A DNA stretch of 64,000 nucleotides from Pseudomonas sp. S31 (GTDB lineage: Bacteria > Pseudomonadota > Gammaproteobacteria > Pseudomonadales > Pseudomonadaceae). The stretch is from assembly GCF_016648105.1 (NCBI RefSeq), contig NZ_JACVVE010000022.1, forward strand, positions 1-64,000. Direction: 5' to 3'. Position 1 is the first letter of the stretch. Each line of letters begins with the position of its first letter. Under the pieces are notes generated by a model, which was not told the origin of the DNA, ran no database searches, and saw only the letters and a program-made list of their open reading frames with translations. Below, piece by piece: positions 9,321-19,966 of this stretch. The position numbers were made by a program, and so were the translations under genes.

Positions 9321-9334
9321 AGGTAGCGCTGTCT
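9321..9334. promoter_or_regulatory. Probable GnuR operator O1
   Basis: AGGTAGCGCTGTCT lies 47 bp before the gnuR start codon. It is the exact reverse complement of the site at 10048-10061 and shares the AGCGCT core and one GTCT arm with the perfect palindrome at 9449-9462. LacI-family operators are pseudo-palindromes with a central CG, as here. Confidence 0.75.
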
Positions 9335-9448
9335 CAGGACCCAGGCAATGTAATCTTTGGTCGCACCGGTAGCGACTGAGCGCCAGGCGTCCATACTGCG
9401 TAAGGACAAGATCAACAACACCGGGAAGGCAGCCGCGCATTTAAGCCA

Positions 9449-9462
9449 AGACAGCGCTGTCT
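9449..9462. promoter_or_regulatory. Probable GnuR operator O2 (perfect palindrome)
   Basis: AGACAGCGCTGTCT is a perfect 14-bp palindrome 20 bp before the gntK start codon, placed to block transcription or early elongation into gntK. It is the most symmetrical of three related sites in this locus. Confidence 0.8.
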
Positions 9463-9481
9463 CGCCCCGCAGGAGGTACTG

Positions 9482-10021
9482 ATGAATGTTCCACTGTCCG
9501 CCATCGTCGTGATGGGCGTGGCCGGCTGCGGCAAAAGCAGCATTGGCTCGGCCATCGCTGGCCTAAGCGGCGGCCGCCTGATCGAAGGCGATGCGTTCCA
9601 CCCCGCCGCCAACATCGCCAAGATGAGTGCCGGTATTCCCCTTGACGACGACGACCGCGCCGGCTGGCTAGTCCGCCTGGGCCAGGAGCTGCTTGACGTG
9701 GCCGCTGCCGGCGAACGCCCGATCCTGACCTGCTCGGCGCTCAAGCGTCGCTACCGCGACACCTTGCGCGATGCCATGCCGGGCGTGGGTTTCGTGTTTC
9801 TCGAGCTGACCCCGGCCGACGCCGAACAGCGCGTGCTCGCCCGTCCCGGCCACTTCATGCCGGCCAGCCTGATCGACAGCCAGTTCGCCGCGCTCGAGCC
9901 ACCCCATGGCGAGCCGCTGACCCTGGCGCTGGATGCTACCCGGCCGGTCGCCGACCTGGCCAAGGCGGTAGACACCTGGCTAAAGCCCTGCGGTGACCGG
10001 AGCCTGGCGCGAACTGCCTGA
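9482..10021 (+). CDS. gntK: Gluconokinase
   Basis: A 179-residue P-loop kinase with Walker A MGVAGCGKSS near residues 11-20, the substrate region EGDAFHPAANIAKMSAGIPLDDDDR (written here only in part by position: about 35-60), and the CSALKRRYRD motif (about 81-90). It phosphorylates gluconate to 6-phosphogluconate, the entry to the Entner-Doudoroff pathway in Pseudomonas. AGGAGG lies 7 nt before the ATG. It is followed at 111 bp by the gluconate permease, with a further operator between the two. Confidence 0.95.
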   Translation: MNVPLSAIVVMGVAGCGKSSIGSAIAGLSGGRLIEGDAFHPAANIAKMSAGIPLDDDDRAGWLVRLGQELLDVAAAGERPILTCSALKRRYRDTLRDAMPGVGFVFLELTPADAEQRVLARPGHFMPASLIDSQFAALEPPHGEPLTLALDATRPVADLAKAVDTWLKPCGDRSLARTA

Positions 10022-10047
10022 TTCTGGTGGTTTTTTCCGTTCACCAA

Positions 10048-10061
10048 AGACAGCGCTACCT
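10048..10061. promoter_or_regulatory. Probable GnuR operator O3
   Basis: AGACAGCGCTACCT lies between gntK and gntT, 71 bp before the permease start codon. It mirrors O1 exactly. This suggests that gntT has its own GnuR-controlled promoter in addition to read-through from gntK. Confidence 0.7.
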
Positions 10062-10132
10062 CCACACCGCAAAGCGGTGAACATTCAATGAAGCTACGCC
10101 AAAAACAACGATAAGACCGAGGCATAACCACC

Positions 10133-11485
10133 ATGTTCGGACTGGCTACTGATACCTACCTGCTGCTCGACGCCCTGGTCACCATCGTCGGGCTGATCCT
10201 GCTGATCACCCATTTCAAGGTTCACCCCTTCGTCGCCCTGACCCTGGCCGCAGGCTTTCTTGGCCTGACCTCCGGCATGGATGTGGCCAAGGTCATGAAG
10301 TCGTTCCAGGACGGCTTTGGCGGCGTGCTCGGTTTCGTCGGCATCGTCCTGGCGCTGGGCACCATGCTCGGCAAGCTGATGGCCGACTCCGGCGGCGCCG
10401 ACCAGATCGCCCAGACCCTCATCCGTGCCTTCGGCAAGAAGAACGTGCACTGGGCAATGATGTTCTCGGCCTTCCTGGTCGGCATTCCGCTGTTCTTCGA
10501 GATCGGCTTCGTGCTGCTGGTGCCGTTGGTGTTCATCGTCGCCCGGCGTTCCGGGGTGTCGCTGATCAAGATCGGCATTCCGCTGCTGGCGGGGTTGTCG
10601 GTGGTGCATGGCCTGGTTCCACCGCACCCGGGGCCGCTGCTGGCCATCGGCATCTTTCACGCCGACATCGGCCGGACCATCTTCTATGGGCTGCTGGTGG
10701 CGCTACCGACCGCGATCATTGCCGGGCCGCTGTTCGGCAACTTCATCGCCCGCTACATTCCCGGCAGCCCTTCCCAGGAGCTGATGGACCAGATCGCCAA
10801 AGAGTCCGACCGTGGCAACCTGCCGAGCTTCACCGTCACCCTGGTGACCGTGCTGCTGCCGGTGGTGCTGATGCTGCTCAAGACCTTCGCCGACGTGGCA
10901 CTGCCGGCCGAGCATATCGTGCGCAAGTGGATGGACCTGATCGGCCACCCCATCACCGCGCTGCTCGCCGCCCTGTTGCTGGCTTTCTACACCTTCGGTT
11001 CGGCACGCGGCTTCAATCGTCAGCAGATCATGAAGATGCTTGACCAGAGCCTGGCCCCCACCGCCGCCATCGTGTTGATCGTCGGTGCCGGGGGTGGCTT
11101 CAAGCAAATGCTGGTGGACACCGGTGTCGGCAACGTGATCGGGCAGATGGCCGTACAGGCGCAGATCTCGCCGATCTTGCTGGCTTGGCTGGTGGCAGCG
11201 GTGATTCGTATCGCCACCGGTTCCGCGACCGTGGCGACCATCACCGGGGCCGGCATCGTCGCGCCGGTGATCGACCTGGTGCCGGGGGTCAACCGCGAAC
11301 TGCTGGTGCTGGCCACCGGGGCCGGATCGCTGATCCTGTCGCACGTCAATGACGCCGGTTTCTGGCTGGTGAAACAGTACTTCAACATGACCGTCGCCGA
11401 GACCTTCAAGACCTGGAGCATGATGGAGACCATCCTCTCGGTGGTCGGCATCATCTTCATCATGTTGCTGTCACTGGTGGTCTGA
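10133..11485 (+). CDS. gntT: Gluconate:H+ symporter, GntP family
   Basis: A 450-residue inner-membrane permease with about 12-14 hydrophobic segments and the GntP-family signatures: GVLGFVGIVLALGTMLGKLM near 65-84, LVPPHPGPLLA near 160-170, and RIATGSATVATITGAGI near 360-376. It imports gluconate, which in pseudomonads is produced in the periplasm by glucose dehydrogenase or taken from the medium. GAGG lies about 10 nt before the ATG. It is in the same direction as gntK and behind the third operator. Confidence 0.93.
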   Translation: MFGLATDTYLLLDALVTIVGLILLITHFKVHPFVALTLAAGFLGLTSGMDVAKVMKSFQDGFGGVLGFVGIVLALGTMLGKLMADSGGADQIAQTLIRAFGKKNVHWAMMFSAFLVGIPLFFEIGFVLLVPLVFIVARRSGVSLIKIGIPLLAGLSVVHGLVPPHPGPLLAIGIFHADIGRTIFYGLLVALPTAIIAGPLFGNFIARYIPGSPSQELMDQIAKESDRGNLPSFTVTLVTVLLPVVLMLLKTFADVALPAEHIVRKWMDLIGHPITALLAALLLAFYTFGSARGFNRQQIMKMLDQSLAPTAAIVLIVGAGGGFKQMLVDTGVGNVIGQMAVQAQISPILLAWLVAAVIRIATGSATVATITGAGIVAPVIDLVPGVNRELLVLATGAGSLILSHVNDAGFWLVKQYFNMTVAETFKTWSMMETILSVVGIIFIMLLSLVV

Positions 11486-11569
11486 CCGTTGATCGGGGTG
11501 ATGGCACCCTGGCAGCTCGAGTAGGGCCGAACCTAGGAAGACGCCTACTCACGCAAAGGAGCCTGCCCC

Positions 11570-11869
11570 ATGAACCGATCGACCCTGATACTCGTCGCCC
11601 TGCTCGCCTCCCCCTTGGCCTGGGCGGTGGGCACCGGCCCCACCTATCCCGATGACCCGCACAACCCGGCACCGCAGCCGGGCGTGGACAGCACGCTCAA
11701 TCCCATCGAGCAACCGATGCCGCGTGACACCGATCCGCGCCTGCAAGGCACCGACCCGCAAGACCCACCGGCTCGGCAGAACGACAACCGCGACCTCCCG
11801 GGGATGGATGGCAGTGGCTCGGAAGGGACCGCTGGCCAAGGCGGCGATGGCGGCAGCAACAAGCCCTGA
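11570..11869 (+). CDS. Small secreted proline/glycine-rich protein of unknown function
   Basis: A 99-residue product with a clear signal peptide (cleavage expected after LAWA, about residue 19). The mature part is low-complexity and rich in Pro, Asp and Gly, with DPxxPAP- and DTDPRLQGTDPQDPP-type runs and a Gly-rich end; it is probably unstructured in the periplasm. AAGGAG lies 10 nt before the ATG. I recognise no family domain. It is convergent with the NtrC-type regulator, so it is likely its own transcription unit. Confidence 0.65.
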   Translation: MNRSTLILVALLASPLAWAVGTGPTYPDDPHNPAPQPGVDSTLNPIEQPMPRDTDPRLQGTDPQDPPARQNDNRDLPGMDGSGSEGTAGQGGDGGSNKP

Positions 11870-11917
11870 AGCCGGTACCGCCCCCGCCACCGGTAGCGGC
11901 CTGATCTGCGCCCCGAA

Positions 11918-13342
<1,425 letters not shown>

Positions 13343-14801
13343 GGTCCCCTCCCGCTGCGATATTGAAAATGAGGCTGACGCGGGTTCCTTCCTCTTCACG
13401 GCTGCTCAGGCTGACCGAGCCGCCAAAACGCTCCATGATGCGCTTGACCAGGGCCAGGCCGACGCCGAGGCCGCCCTGCTTGGTCGTGTAGAACGGCTTG
13501 AATACCATGCGCTCCTGCTGCTGGGTCATGCCTTTGCCGGTGTCGGTCAGCAGTAGCTGCGCCCGTTGCCCATCCAGCACACTGACCTCGGCGCAGAGCA
13601 CGCCGCCCTTGGGCATGGCCTCGATGGCATTGGAGAACAGACTGTTGAGGATCTGGGTGAGCTGCAGCGGCTGGCTGGCCACCCATTGCACCTGAGGCCC
13701 CTCGAAGCGGAACAGCACGCCGTTGCGCTCGATCTGCTGGACGAACGCCAGGTGGGTATCCTCTACCGCCGCAACCAGGTCCACGGGCTCGGCTTCATCG
13801 CTGGTCGGGCGCAGCGACACCAGCAGGTCACGCACCCAGCGCGACATGCGGTCGACCTGGCTGATGATGTCGACGATGTTCTTCTGCGCCAGGGGGTTGG
13901 CGATTTCCTGGGCCAGCTCGGCGCTGGAGCGAATGTTGGCCAGCGGGTTGCGCAGGCTGTGGGCCACCGCCGAAGACATCTCACCCAGGGCCACGTAGGT
14001 TTCGCTGGCCACCAGGCGATCTTGCTGGTGATGAAGCAGAAGCGCGGCGCGGCGCACGATCCAGAACAGGCCGAAATAGATCAGCGCGCCACCGACCAGG
14101 GTCGAAGCCCAGATCAGCAGGTAACCACGCTGTATGCGACGCACCAGGTCCTGCGGCTCCTTGTAGATTTCCACCATCGACATCACCTGCTCGCCCTGGC
14201 TGTCGAACAGCGGGATGTAGTTCTCGATGAACAGGTACTGCGGCTCACGCAGGAATTTCTGCTCTTCGCGGTCCTCGTCCGCCTTGTGGTAGCTGGCCGA
14301 TACCGCCTTGCGCGAGCGGAACGCGTGATCGAGGTCTCCGTCGGCCGCGATGCGCTTGCCTATCAGCTGGGGGTTGGTCGACCAGACGATGGTGCGATCG
14401 CGGGCATAGACGTTGGCCAGGAGGATGTCAGGCAGGTGGGCGACGTGATCGAGGAATTCGGTGCGGGTCGCCTCGGCGAGCGCCGGTGTGAACTGCAGGT
14501 GCTGTTGATCGAGGCGAGGGTCGAGCAGTTCGCCCATGGTCGTGCCGGGTGGCAACTGCGAGTGGCGCACCTCGGCCTGGGCAATGGCCTGGATGAACTG
14601 GGCGGTCAACATGGCATCGCGCTGGACGCTGTCGCGTACGACGAACCGGGTCGACACATACCCCAGGCCGCCGGCTACCGCCGTGATGATCAGCAAGCTG
14701 ATGACCGAAAACCAGCGCAGCAGGTTGAACTCGCTGACCGGTGTGCCCGGACTGCTTGCGGGTACTGCCACTGGCTGAACAGGGTCTTCCAGCATCTGCA
14801 T

Positions 14802-15095
14802 CGGTCAGATTCCACGCAGAAAGTGCGCTCGAAAAGCGCCTTCGAAACCACTGCTACCCAGGGTAGCAAGTGAGTGGCGCTTCGCCATGGCAGCCAGGCT
14901 GCCGGACGTTGCGCGTGATGTGCTGCAAAAACTCAGCCACATGCTTCAATAAAAATAGATCCTTTTATTTTCAGTAACTTACGATAAATATTGAATGCGA
15001 TATCGAGAATGATTCCCCACATTTGGGTACTTTGCACCCATAAACAGGTTTTTCTTAAAAATCATATAGTTATGGAAATACTTTGATCCTCTGTA
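14802..15095. other. AT-rich intergenic region between the two kinases
   Basis: This 294-bp gap is much richer in A and T than its surroundings (for instance runs of A/T at about 14950-14990 and 15050-15080). It probably carries the promoter for the downstream kinase-regulator pair and the end of the upstream kinase transcript. I found no convincing sigma-54 -24/-12 element or terminator in it. Confidence 0.4.
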
Positions 15096-16553
15096 TCAGG
15101 ATTTAACCAGCTTGAAACTGAGGGATACCCGGGTACCGTGCCCCTCGCTACTACTGAGCCGCACCGAGCCTCCGAAGCGCTCCATGATCCGTCGCACCAA
15201 TACCAGCCCCACCCCCAGACCACCTTGCTTGGTGGTGAAGAACGGCCTGAAGGCCAGACGTGACTGCTGCTCGCTCATCCCCCTACCGGTGTCCGACAGC
15301 CGCAGGGTCAAGCCATGCCGATCCTGGCGTACCACCTCCACCCGCAGGCGGCCACCCTGCTCCATGGCCTCCAGGGCGTTAGCGATCAGGCTGTCGAAAA
15401 TCTGTGCGAGCAGCGCCGGATGTCCCAGCACCTGCACCGCCGGTAGTGGCTGCACATCGAGCGTCACCCCACTACGCGCCAGGGGCACGGCGAAGGCTTG
15501 CAGGCTTTCGTGCAGGGCCTGGGCCAGGTCCACCGGTACCGCTTCGTCGTTGAGCGGACGCAGCGACTGCAACAGCTGGCGGATCCACTGCGACATGCGG
15601 TCGACCTGGCCGATGATGTCGTTGATATTGCGCTGCGCCGGGCCTTCATCGAACGCCTGGGCCAGCTCGGCGCTGGAGCGAATGCTGGCCAGCGGATTGC
15701 GCAGGCTGTGCGCCACCGCCGACGACACTTCCCCCAGGGCCACATAGGTCTCGTTGCTGATCAGCCGTTTCTGCTGCACCTCCATCACCCGGGCCGCGCG
15801 GCGCATGATCCCGTACAGGCCGACATAGACCAGCCCCGCCCCCACGGCGATGGCCAACCAGATGAGAATCAGGCCATGTTCGATGCGCACGATCAGGTCG
15901 TGGGGTTCCTTGTAGATTTCCACCATGGCCGTCACCCGGTCGCCATCGGCATCGAACAACGGAATGTAGTTTTCGATGAACAGTTTCTCGGGGGGCGTGA
16001 CGAACTTCTGCTCGGCCCGGGCCTGCTCGAAATCGTGATAACTGGCCGAGACCCGCATCTTGTACTCGAAGGCCCGCTCCAGGTCGTCGTCGCCTTCGAT
16101 CAATTTGCCCATCAGGGCCGGGTTGCTGGACCAGATCACCGTGCGATCCGGCGCGTAGATGTTGGCCAGGAGCATGTCCGGCAAATGCGCGATATGGTCG
16201 AGGAACTCGCCGCGCGCCTTGCGCCGGGCAGTGGGGTCGACATCCGGCAAGGCGGCCTGGTCGGTACGGGGGTCGAGCAGTTCCCCCATGGTGCGCACGT
16301 CGGGAATGGATACATGACGGACCTCGGCATCGGCGATCGCGGTGATGAACTGAGCAGTGAGCAGCGCATCGCGCTCGATGCTCTCGTCGATGATGAATCG
16401 ACTGGAAATCAGCCCCAGCCCCGCAGCCACCGAGACGATAATGGCCAGGCTCACCCAGGCGTACCAGCGCAGCAGGTCGAATGACCGGCGCCCGGAAGCG
16501 GTATCAGCGCTGGTGGGCATCACGGCGGGCTGGGAACGAGGGACGATGTCCAT
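15096..16553 (-). CDS. Sensor histidine kinase 2, paralogue of the adjacent kinase
   Basis: A 485-residue kinase with the same layout as its neighbour: a membrane segment (about 28-48), a periplasmic sensing region (about 50-220) with MGELLDPRTDQ, a second membrane segment (about 227-248), HisKA with AVAHSLRNPLASIRSSAEL (His about 282) and HATPase with DTGRGM and GLGVGLVLVRRIM. The ATG at 16553 has GGAG 7 nt upstream and is preferred to a GTG at 16565. It lacks an adjacent regulator of its own; the single NtrC-type regulator downstream could serve both kinases. The periplasmic parts differ more than the catalytic parts, suggesting two inputs. Confidence 0.88.
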   Translation of the reverse strand: MDIVPRSQPAVMPTSADTASGRRSFDLLRWYAWVSLAIIVSVAAGLGLISSRFIIDESIERDALLTAQFITAIADAEVRHVSIPDVRTMGELLDPRTDQAALPDVDPTARRKARGEFLDHIAHLPDMLLANIYAPDRTVIWSSNPALMGKLIEGDDDLERAFEYKMRVSASYHDFEQARAEQKFVTPPEKLFIENYIPLFDADGDRVTAMVEIYKEPHDLIVRIEHGLILIWLAIAVGAGLVYVGLYGIMRRAARVMEVQQKRLISNETYVALGEVSSAVAHSLRNPLASIRSSAELAQAFDEGPAQRNINDIIGQVDRMSQWIRQLLQSLRPLNDEAVPVDLAQALHESLQAFAVPLARSGVTLDVQPLPAVQVLGHPALLAQIFDSLIANALEAMEQGGRLRVEVVRQDRHGLTLRLSDTGRGMSEQQSRLAFRPFFTTKQGGLGVGLVLVRRIMERFGGSVRLSSSEGHGTRVSLSFKLVKS

Positions 16554-16645
16554 GGCGGACTCCACTGCTGGTCACCTGTGAAAGGTTATAGCCCAGAGTT
16601 GGGGAAGCGTTGGGGGGAATCTGCAAGCTGCCCATGTGCCCGAGC

Positions 16646-17239
16646 CTAGAGCGGCGAATCCGCCGCCAGACCCTGCAGCTTGCGGTATTCGCGCAGTACT
16701 GCAGGGACGTAGCGGCGGGTTTCGGCGAACGGCGGCACCGCGCCACGGCGTAGCACCGCGTCTGGCCCGGCATTGTAGGCCGCGACCGCCAGGGTGATGT
16801 CGTTGTCGAACAGCTTCAGCATGCGCTTGAGGTAGCGTGCGCCGCCCTGGATGTTGTCTTCCGGGTCGAGCCGATCTTCCACGCCCATCTCCCGGGCGGT
16901 GTCCGGCATCAGTTGCATCAGCCCCACCGCCCCGGCAGCGGATCGCGCCCGAGGGTTGTAGCCGGACTCGGCCTTGATCAGCGCATGCAGCAGCGCCTGG
17001 GGCACATCATGGATGCGCGCCGCCACGGCGACGACATCGGCATAGGGGCGCCCGGTTATCAGTTGCGCGTCGCTCGGGCCGGCCTGGGCAAGCGGCTCGC
17101 TGATCACCCGCTCATAGTGGCGTCCGGGTCGATGGACGTTGGTCAGTACGTAGCCGCCCTTGGCATCGATGGAAATGTACACATCGGCCTGGGCGATCGT
17201 CGCCGCCAGCCACAATGAAACCAGGATGAGTCCACGCAT
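16646..17239 (-). CDS. Secreted lytic transglycosylase (SLT family 1)
   Basis: A 197-residue protein with a signal peptide (1-18, ending AQA) and a soluble lytic transglycosylase domain from about 75 onward. Motifs are ALIKAESGYNPRARSAAGA with the catalytic Glu, GLMQLMPDTA, and AVAAYNAGPDAV. Such enzymes cut the glycan strands of peptidoglycan in the periplasm and often make room for envelope machines. It is divergent from the gspG-gspF pair, and a good sigma-54 promoter match lies about 72-87 bp upstream of the start, so it may be under control of the neighbouring NtrC-type regulator. Confidence 0.9.
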   Translation of the reverse strand: MRGLILVSLWLAATIAQADVYISIDAKGGYVLTNVHRPGRHYERVISEPLAQAGPSDAQLITGRPYADVVAVAARIHDVPQALLHALIKAESGYNPRARSAAGAVGLMQLMPDTAREMGVEDRLDPEDNIQGGARYLKRMLKLFDNDITLAVAAYNAGPDAVLRRGAVPPFAETRRYVPAVLREYRKLQGLAADSPL

Positions 17240-17310
17240 GTCGGTCGCCTCCCCGCCGTGCCCCCGATCTGGGGGAAATGCCCCGCAAATCCGGGCCTTT
17301 TGAGCGACGA

Positions 17311-17326
17311 CGCAAGCACCGTGCCG
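17311..17326 (-). promoter_or_regulatory. Candidate sigma-54 promoter for the lytic transglycosylase
   Basis: On the minus strand the sequence CGGCACGGTGCTTGCG matches the -24/-12 consensus TGGCACG-N4-TTGCA with exact GG-to-GC spacing and only the outer T and A differing. The predicted transcription start would be about 60 nt before the ATG at 17239. An NtrC-type activator gene lies 4 kb away on the same strand. Confidence 0.6.
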
Positions 17327-17420
17327 CTTGCCATGGCGCATGGCGCAAGGCCCCGAGGCAGACGTGCACGGCAGTTGCATGGCGAGTGCCAGGCATGTCC
17401 CTGCAGCGGAGGATTTCACC

Positions 17421-17846
17421 ATGCAACGCAGACCCAACCCCCAACGTGGCTTCACCCTGCTCGAACTGTTGGTCGTACTGGTGGTACTCGGCTTGTTGGC
17501 CGGTATCGTCGCGCCCAAGTACTTCAGCCAGCTCGGTCGCTCGGAGGCCAAGGTCGCGCGGGCGCAGATCGAAGGCTTGAGCAAGGCCCTGGACCTCTAT
17601 CGCCTGGAAGTCGGCCACTACCCCAACAGCGAGCAAGGCCTGCAGGCCCTGGTGGTGGCGCCCAGCGGCGAATCCCACTGGTCCGGGCCCTACCTGCAGA
17701 AAGCGGTGCCCCAGGACCCGTGGGGCCGCCCCTACATCTACCGCCAGCCAGGTGAGAACGGCGGCGAGTACGACCTGCTGTCGATGGGCAAGGACGGCCA
17801 GCCCGGCGGCGATGGCGAAAACGCCGAAGTCACCAGCTGGCAATGA
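17421..17846 (+). CDS. Type II secretion-like major pseudopilin (GspG/XcpT-like)
   Basis: A 141-residue pseudopilin. A short basic leader ends in RG and is followed by FTLLELLVVLVVLGLLAGIV, the prepilin-peptidase site (cut between G10 and F11) and hydrophobic alpha-1 helix with Glu at mature position 5. The C-terminal part has the GspG pattern: HYPNSEQGLQAL, DPWGRPYIY and a DLLSMGKDGQPGGDG calcium-binding-like loop. GspG forms the pseudopilus of type II secretion systems. Here only a GspF partner accompanies it; no GspD, E, L or M gene is seen in the window. It starts 3 nt before overlapping the vicinity of gspF. Confidence 0.92.
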   Translation: MQRRPNPQRGFTLLELLVVLVVLGLLAGIVAPKYFSQLGRSEAKVARAQIEGLSKALDLYRLEVGHYPNSEQGLQALVVAPSGESHWSGPYLQKAVPQDPWGRPYIYRQPGENGGEYDLLSMGKDGQPGGDGENAEVTSWQ

Positions 17847-17857
17847 GGAGGCGGCCC

Positions 17858-19048
17858 ATGCGCTATCAGCTCAAGGCCCTGGGCAGCCAGGGCGTGGTGC
17901 AACTGCAGATCGAAGCCGAGGACCTCGAACAGGCGCGGCGCAAGGCCGTCGAGCAAGGCCTGCGGGTGGTCAGCATACGTGGCCAAGGCAGCGCCTTGGG
18001 CGGCCTGCCCTGGCGACGCGAGGCGGCGTTCGACCTGGTGTTGTTCAGCCAGGAGCTCACCACCTTGCTCAGCGCCGGCCTGCCGCTGATCGATGCCCTG
18101 GAGAGCCTGGCGGAGAAAGCGCCAGGCGCAGGCGCGCGCAAGGTGTTGGAGGCGCTGGTGCGGCAACTCTATGAGGGGCGCTCGCTGTCACAGGCCCTGG
18201 GCCTGCAACCCCGGGTATTTCCACCGCTGTACGTGGCGCTGGTGCAGTCCAGCGAGCGCACCGGCGCACTGGGCGATGCGCTGGCGCGCTACATCGGTTA
18301 TCGCCAGCGCCTGGACCTGGTCCGGCAGAAACTGGTGGGCGCCTCGGTCTACCCGCTGTTGCTGTTGCTGGTGGGCGGTGGCGTGGTGCTGTTCCTGCTC
18401 GGCTACGTGGTACCGCGCTTCAGCCTGGTGTTCGAGGGCATGGGCAGCGAGTTGCCCTGGTTGTCGCGGGTACTGATGCAGATCGGCCTGTTCCTGCATG
18501 CCCAGCAGCTGCCGTTGGCGCTGGGCACGGTCGGCGGCATCGGCGCGCTGGTGCTGCTGCGCCGCCACCCGCGGGTACGCCGCTGGGTAGCCCGCCAGTT
18601 GCGGCGCATGCCAGCGCTGCACCAGCGACTGATGATGTACGAACTGGCGCGCTTCTATCGCTCGCTGGGCATTCTGCTACAGGGCGGCATCCCGATCCTG
18701 ACCGCCATGGGCATGGCGCGCGGGCTGCTGGGCAGCGCCTCGGCGCAAGGCCTGGAGCAGGCCAGCCAGCGGGTGGGCGAAGGCTTGCCGCTGTCCGATG
18801 CTCTGGAGGCGGCCAAGTTGGTGACGCCTGTCTCGCTGCGCCTGCTGCGGGCCGGGGAACAGTCAGGCAACCTCGGCGAAATGCTCGAACGCTGCGCGGA
18901 CTTTCACGACCAGGAAATCGGCCGTTGGGTCGAGTGGTTCGTGAAGTTGTTCGAACCCCTGCTGATGACCTTCATCGGGCTGCTGATCGGGCTGATCGTG
19001 ATCCTCATGTACATGCCGATCTTCGAGCTGGCATCGAGCATTCATTGA
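17858..19048 (+). CDS. Type II secretion-like inner-membrane platform protein (GspF/PilC family)
   Basis: A 396-residue GspF/PilC-family protein with two repeats of the T2SSF domain (about 65-190 and 268-390), three membrane segments (about 165-190, 215-235, 365-390) and the family motifs FSQELTTLLSAGLPLIDALE and ARFYRSLGILLQGGIPIL. The ATG at 17858 is preferred to one at 17843 because GAGGAG lies 8 nt ahead of it. GspF anchors the pseudopilus assembly ATPase. The gene is 11 bp after gspG, and its stop is only 3 bp from the stop of the convergent recombinase. Confidence 0.9.
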   Translation: MRYQLKALGSQGVVQLQIEAEDLEQARRKAVEQGLRVVSIRGQGSALGGLPWRREAAFDLVLFSQELTTLLSAGLPLIDALESLAEKAPGAGARKVLEALVRQLYEGRSLSQALGLQPRVFPPLYVALVQSSERTGALGDALARYIGYRQRLDLVRQKLVGASVYPLLLLLVGGGVVLFLLGYVVPRFSLVFEGMGSELPWLSRVLMQIGLFLHAQQLPLALGTVGGIGALVLLRRHPRVRRWVARQLRRMPALHQRLMMYELARFYRSLGILLQGGIPILTAMGMARGLLGSASAQGLEQASQRVGEGLPLSDALEAAKLVTPVSLRLLRAGEQSGNLGEMLERCADFHDQEIGRWVEWFVKLFEPLLMTFIGLLIGLIVILMYMPIFELASSIH

Positions 19049-19051
19049 GGC

Positions 19052-19966
19052 TCAGTAGTCGAAGCGATCCACCGCCCGGCGCCGCTCGTTGTCATCGCGT
19101 CGGTCATAGCTGGCGGTGGTCTGGATATTGGCGTGATGCGCCAGCTTCTGGGCGATCGACAGGTCGTGCTCCTCGATCACCCGGGTGATGAACGCACGGC
19201 GAAAATCATGCGGCATGATCTTCACCCCTACCTGCGCGCCTCGCTGCCGGGCGATGTAGTAGATGGCATGCTTGGTGATGCGGGCCCGGGTGATGTGGTT
19301 GCCGCGACGAATCCGGTTGAACAGGAACGGGTCGTCGCTCGCCCCTTCGGGCAGCATCTCGCGGCGCAGGTCCAGCCAGGCCTGCAGTTTCTCGAAGGCC
19401 CAGGCAGGCGCATACTTGATCAACTGCCGGTTGCCCTTGCCCACCACCTGCACGCTGCGCGCCGCGAAGTCGACATCGTCCAGGTCGATGTCCACCGATT
19501 CCGACTTGCGCATGCCAGTGCCATACAGCAGCGCGATGATAGCGGCATCCCGCACGCCCTGGGGCCGTGGGTCGGCGGCGCACAGGTCCATCAACTCGCG
19601 GATCAGGCTGCGGCGCAGGTTGCGCCCTGGCGGCAGGCGGCTGCCGGTGTCGGGCTTGACCTCGCGGATGCGCAGCAACCGCTCATGATCGATCAGGCCC
19701 TGGCGCCAGGCTTCATTCATCACGCCGCGTACGGCATTGACATACAGCGACGAACTGTTGGGGGCATAGCCGTCGGCGCGCAAGGCCGCCACCAGGCCGA
19801 TCACATGGCCAGGATCGAGCCGGTGCCAGGGCACATCGGCAATATCGTGGTCGACAAAACCCAGTCGGTCGGCGGCATCCTGGAGCACATAGCGCATGGT
19901 CTGCTGACTGGACGGTGCGAGCCGGGCCATGTATTGCAGCAGCGGGTTCTGTGAAAGCTCGGACAA
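19052..19966 (-). CDS. Tyrosine recombinase / site-specific integrase
   Basis: A 304-residue tyrosine recombinase with an N-terminal SAM-like core-binding domain (about 1-100) and a catalytic domain with R153 (YGTGMRKSE), H253 and R256 (MPHDFRR), H278 and nucleophile Y287 (HHANIQTTASYDR). All catalytic residues are present, so it should be active. The start is a TTG at 19966 with AGGA about 9 nt upstream; an ATG at 19930 would give 292 residues. No phage, transposon or tRNA gene is next to it. It lies tail to tail with gspF with a 3-bp gap, and its upstream region contains 11-bp direct repeats. Its substrate site is unknown. Confidence 0.88.
   Translation of the reverse strand: MSELSQNPLLQYMARLAPSSQQTMRYVLQDAADRLGFVDHDIADVPWHRLDPGHVIGLVAALRADGYAPNSSSLYVNAVRGVMNEAWRQGLIDHERLLRIREVKPDTGSRLPPGRNLRRSLIRELMDLCAADPRPQGVRDAAIIALLYGTGMRKSESVDIDLDDVDFAARSVQVVGKGNRQLIKYAPAWAFEKLQAWLDLRREMLPEGASDDPFLFNRIRRGNHITRARITKHAIYYIARQRGAQVGVKIMPHDFRRAFITRVIEEHDLSIAQKLAHHANIQTTASYDRRDDNERRRAVDRFDY

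Noticed and set aside
8258..9421. Upstream start for the LacI-type regulator at 9421
   Set aside because: It would place operator O1 inside the coding region and add 49 residues ahead of the conserved helix-turn-helix.
15010..15050. Possible sigma-54 promoter (TGGGTACTTTGCA) between the kinases
   Set aside because: The GG and GC elements are about 3 bp too close together for a -24/-12 promoter.
17380..17395. Possible sigma-54 promoter before gspG (TGGCGAGTGCCAGGCA)
   Set aside because: Spacing is right, but the TT of the -12 element is missing and the start of transcription would leave only a few nucleotides before the ribosome binding site.
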